Below, piece by piece: positions 63,111 to 64,000 of a stretch of 64,000 bases of DNA. Position 1 is the first letter of the stretch, and each line of letters begins with the position of its first letter. The notes beneath the pieces are model-generated. The model saw only the letters and a program-made list of their open reading frames with translations. It was not told the origin of the DNA and made no database searches. The DNA lies in NCBI RefSeq assembly GCF_900069005.2, contig NZ_LN831279.1, positions 2,682,269 through 2,746,268 on the forward strand, written 5' to 3'. The stretch comes from Paenibacillus sp. GM2 (GTDB lineage Bacteria; Bacillota; Bacilli; Paenibacillales; Paenibacillaceae). A program made the translations under genes and the position numbers.

Positions 63111-64000
63111 CTATGGAGAAGAACCCGAGCTCTCATCGGGATTCTCCTCCCGAGCAGCTTCATCGTTCTGCTCATCTTGCCCCGATTCCTCACCTTCCTT
63201 GATCGGAGGCTCAAGTACAAGATCGATTCGCCTCTTGCCATTCTCCTTCGTCAGAGTTTGAGAGACAACATAACCTTCACCTTCTATATTCACTTCCACA
63301 CCTATAGCAGAGAGCAGCTCCATTGCATCCCTCAGAGACTGGCCTTTCAGACTCGGGATGTTTACTTTATCCCCTTCCTCTGACAGTAAATACATATGTT
63401 GGCCTGTCTTTAATATGGCACCGGCTTTTGGAAATTGCGAGACAATCTTTGTGCCTTTGCCAAGCGTTGCATAGTTGATGCCCAGACCGGCAAGCTTATT
63501 CTTGGCCTCCTGAACGGACAAGCCTTTTAAATCCGGAGCCTTGATTCCGTTATTCGCATTATCCGACGTAGTCTTGGTGTCAAATTTCTTAGGCACGCCT
63601 AAATATTGCAATGTCTGATTCATAATCTTCTTAAAGATTGGCGCAGCCGCCGTTCCACCGCCCAGATCAGAATCCTGCGGCTCATCGATAACCACCAGCA
63701 TCGCTATTTTCGGATCATCCACTGGCGCATATCCGATAAAGGATAAAACCTGCTTCTTGTAATCATATTTCCCGTTAATAACCTTCACTGCAGTACCGGT
63801 CTTGCCTGCAACCCGATACCCGTCGATATAAGCATGACGCCCACTACCGATCTTCAAATCCGAGACGACCTGCTCCAAATATTCACCGGTTTTCTTCGCA
63901 CTTTCCTGGGAAATAACTTGCTTAACAACCTCTGGCTGCGTGACCGTTGTCTCACCCGTCAGCGGATCCGTAATGGACTTGACGATATGCGGTGTCATCA
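63111..64000 (-). CDS. pbpB: Penicillin-binding protein 2B, C-terminal part
   Basis: The gene enters at the right edge; 296 codons are seen. It starts within the transpeptidase domain, has VAGKTGTAVKV, and two PASTA domains (IKAPDLKGLSVQEAKNKLAG and VNIPSLKGQSLRDAMELL). An acidic Ser/Glu tail of ~35 residues ends it. Two PASTA domains and the place upstream of spoVD fit PbpB, the septal transpeptidase. The N-terminal part lies outside. Confidence 0.92.
   Translation of the reverse strand, partial: MTPHIVKSITDPLTGETTVTQPEVVKQVISQESAKKTGEYLEQVVSDLKIGSGRHAYIDGYRVAGKTGTAVKVINGKYDYKKQVLSFIGYAPVDDPKIAMLVVIDEPQDSDLGGGTAAAPIFKKIMNQTLQYLGVPKKFDTKTTSDNANNGIKAPDLKGLSVQEAKNKLAGLGINYATLGKGTKIVSQFPKAGAILKTGQHMYLLSEEGDKVNIPSLKGQSLRDAMELLSAIGVEVNIEGEGYVVSQTLTKENGKRRIDLVLEPPIKEGEESGQDEQNDEAAREENPDESSGSSP

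Overview
The window reads as a low-to-moderate GC, endospore-forming member of the Bacillota, most likely a Paenibacillus. The evidence is the spore sigma factors SigE and SigG with SpoIIGA, the SpoVD/SpoVE genes inside the division and cell wall cluster, the ylm genes next to divIVA, a B. subtilis-like ileS-ylyA-lspA-ylyB-pyr neighbourhood, T-box and PyrR-type leaders, and an SLH-domain protein. Almost everything is on the minus strand, so the chromosomal operons read from right to left.

Layout from left to right. (1) 1-9035 is a prophage remnant: tail genes on the minus strand (stalk-domain fragment, tail endopeptidase, a Dit-like protein with SGEGR repeats, XkdX, an unknown protein, tail fibre and a second fibre fragment), a truncated OB-fold-like ORF, an ImmA/IrrE protease and a broken tyrosine integrase. 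It abuts a two-gene tRNA operon (initiator Met and a CAU tRNA, probably Ile2) that has its own promoter and terminator. (2) 9336-16922 holds a small protein gene and a tightly coupled five-gene transporter operon: ATPase, membrane-fusion protein, FtsX-type permease, second ATPase with an AbrB-like tail, and solute-binding lipoprotein. (3) 17395-20112 holds an SLH/GH18 surface glycosidase and an unknown membrane-anchored protein. (4) 20329-29309 is the pyrimidine operon pyrR-pyrB-pyrC-carA-carB-pyrF-pyrE, with a clear promoter, a PyrR-binding hairpin and an attenuator; pyrP, pyrK and pyrD are absent. (5) 29518-34756 holds dapL, a TraX-like gene, ylyB, lspA, ylyA and a DUF5665 gene. (6) 34854-35795 is a tandem array of a 184-bp repeat, followed by ileS (a type 2-like enzyme) with its T-box leader, divIVA, ylmH, ylmG, sepF, ylmE and pgeF. 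(7) 43115-43470 is a second, divergent pair of the 184-bp repeat, followed by ylmC, sigG, sigE, spoIIGA, ftsZ, ftsA, divIB, murA, murB, murG, spoVE, murD, mraY, murF, murE, spoVD and the 3' end of pbpB.

How it works together. The right half makes and places the septal and spore peptidoglycan: MurA, MurB and MurD-F build UDP-MurNAc-pentapeptide, MraY and MurG make lipid II, SpoVE and SpoVD/PbpB polymerise and cross-link it, FtsA, FtsZ, SepF, DivIB and DivIVA assemble the divisome, and SpoIIGA/SigE/SigG run the sporulation programme. The pyr operon supplies UMP, and so the UDP-sugar precursors.

The most unusual feature is the 184-bp repeat family. The two arrays differ by paired substitutions that keep the same nested stems (terminal stem, side hairpin and long arm). 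This looks like selection for structure, either a structured RNA or a hairpin-forming mobile element, and a 62-bp deletion derivative sits between murB and murG. I recognise no named family for it.
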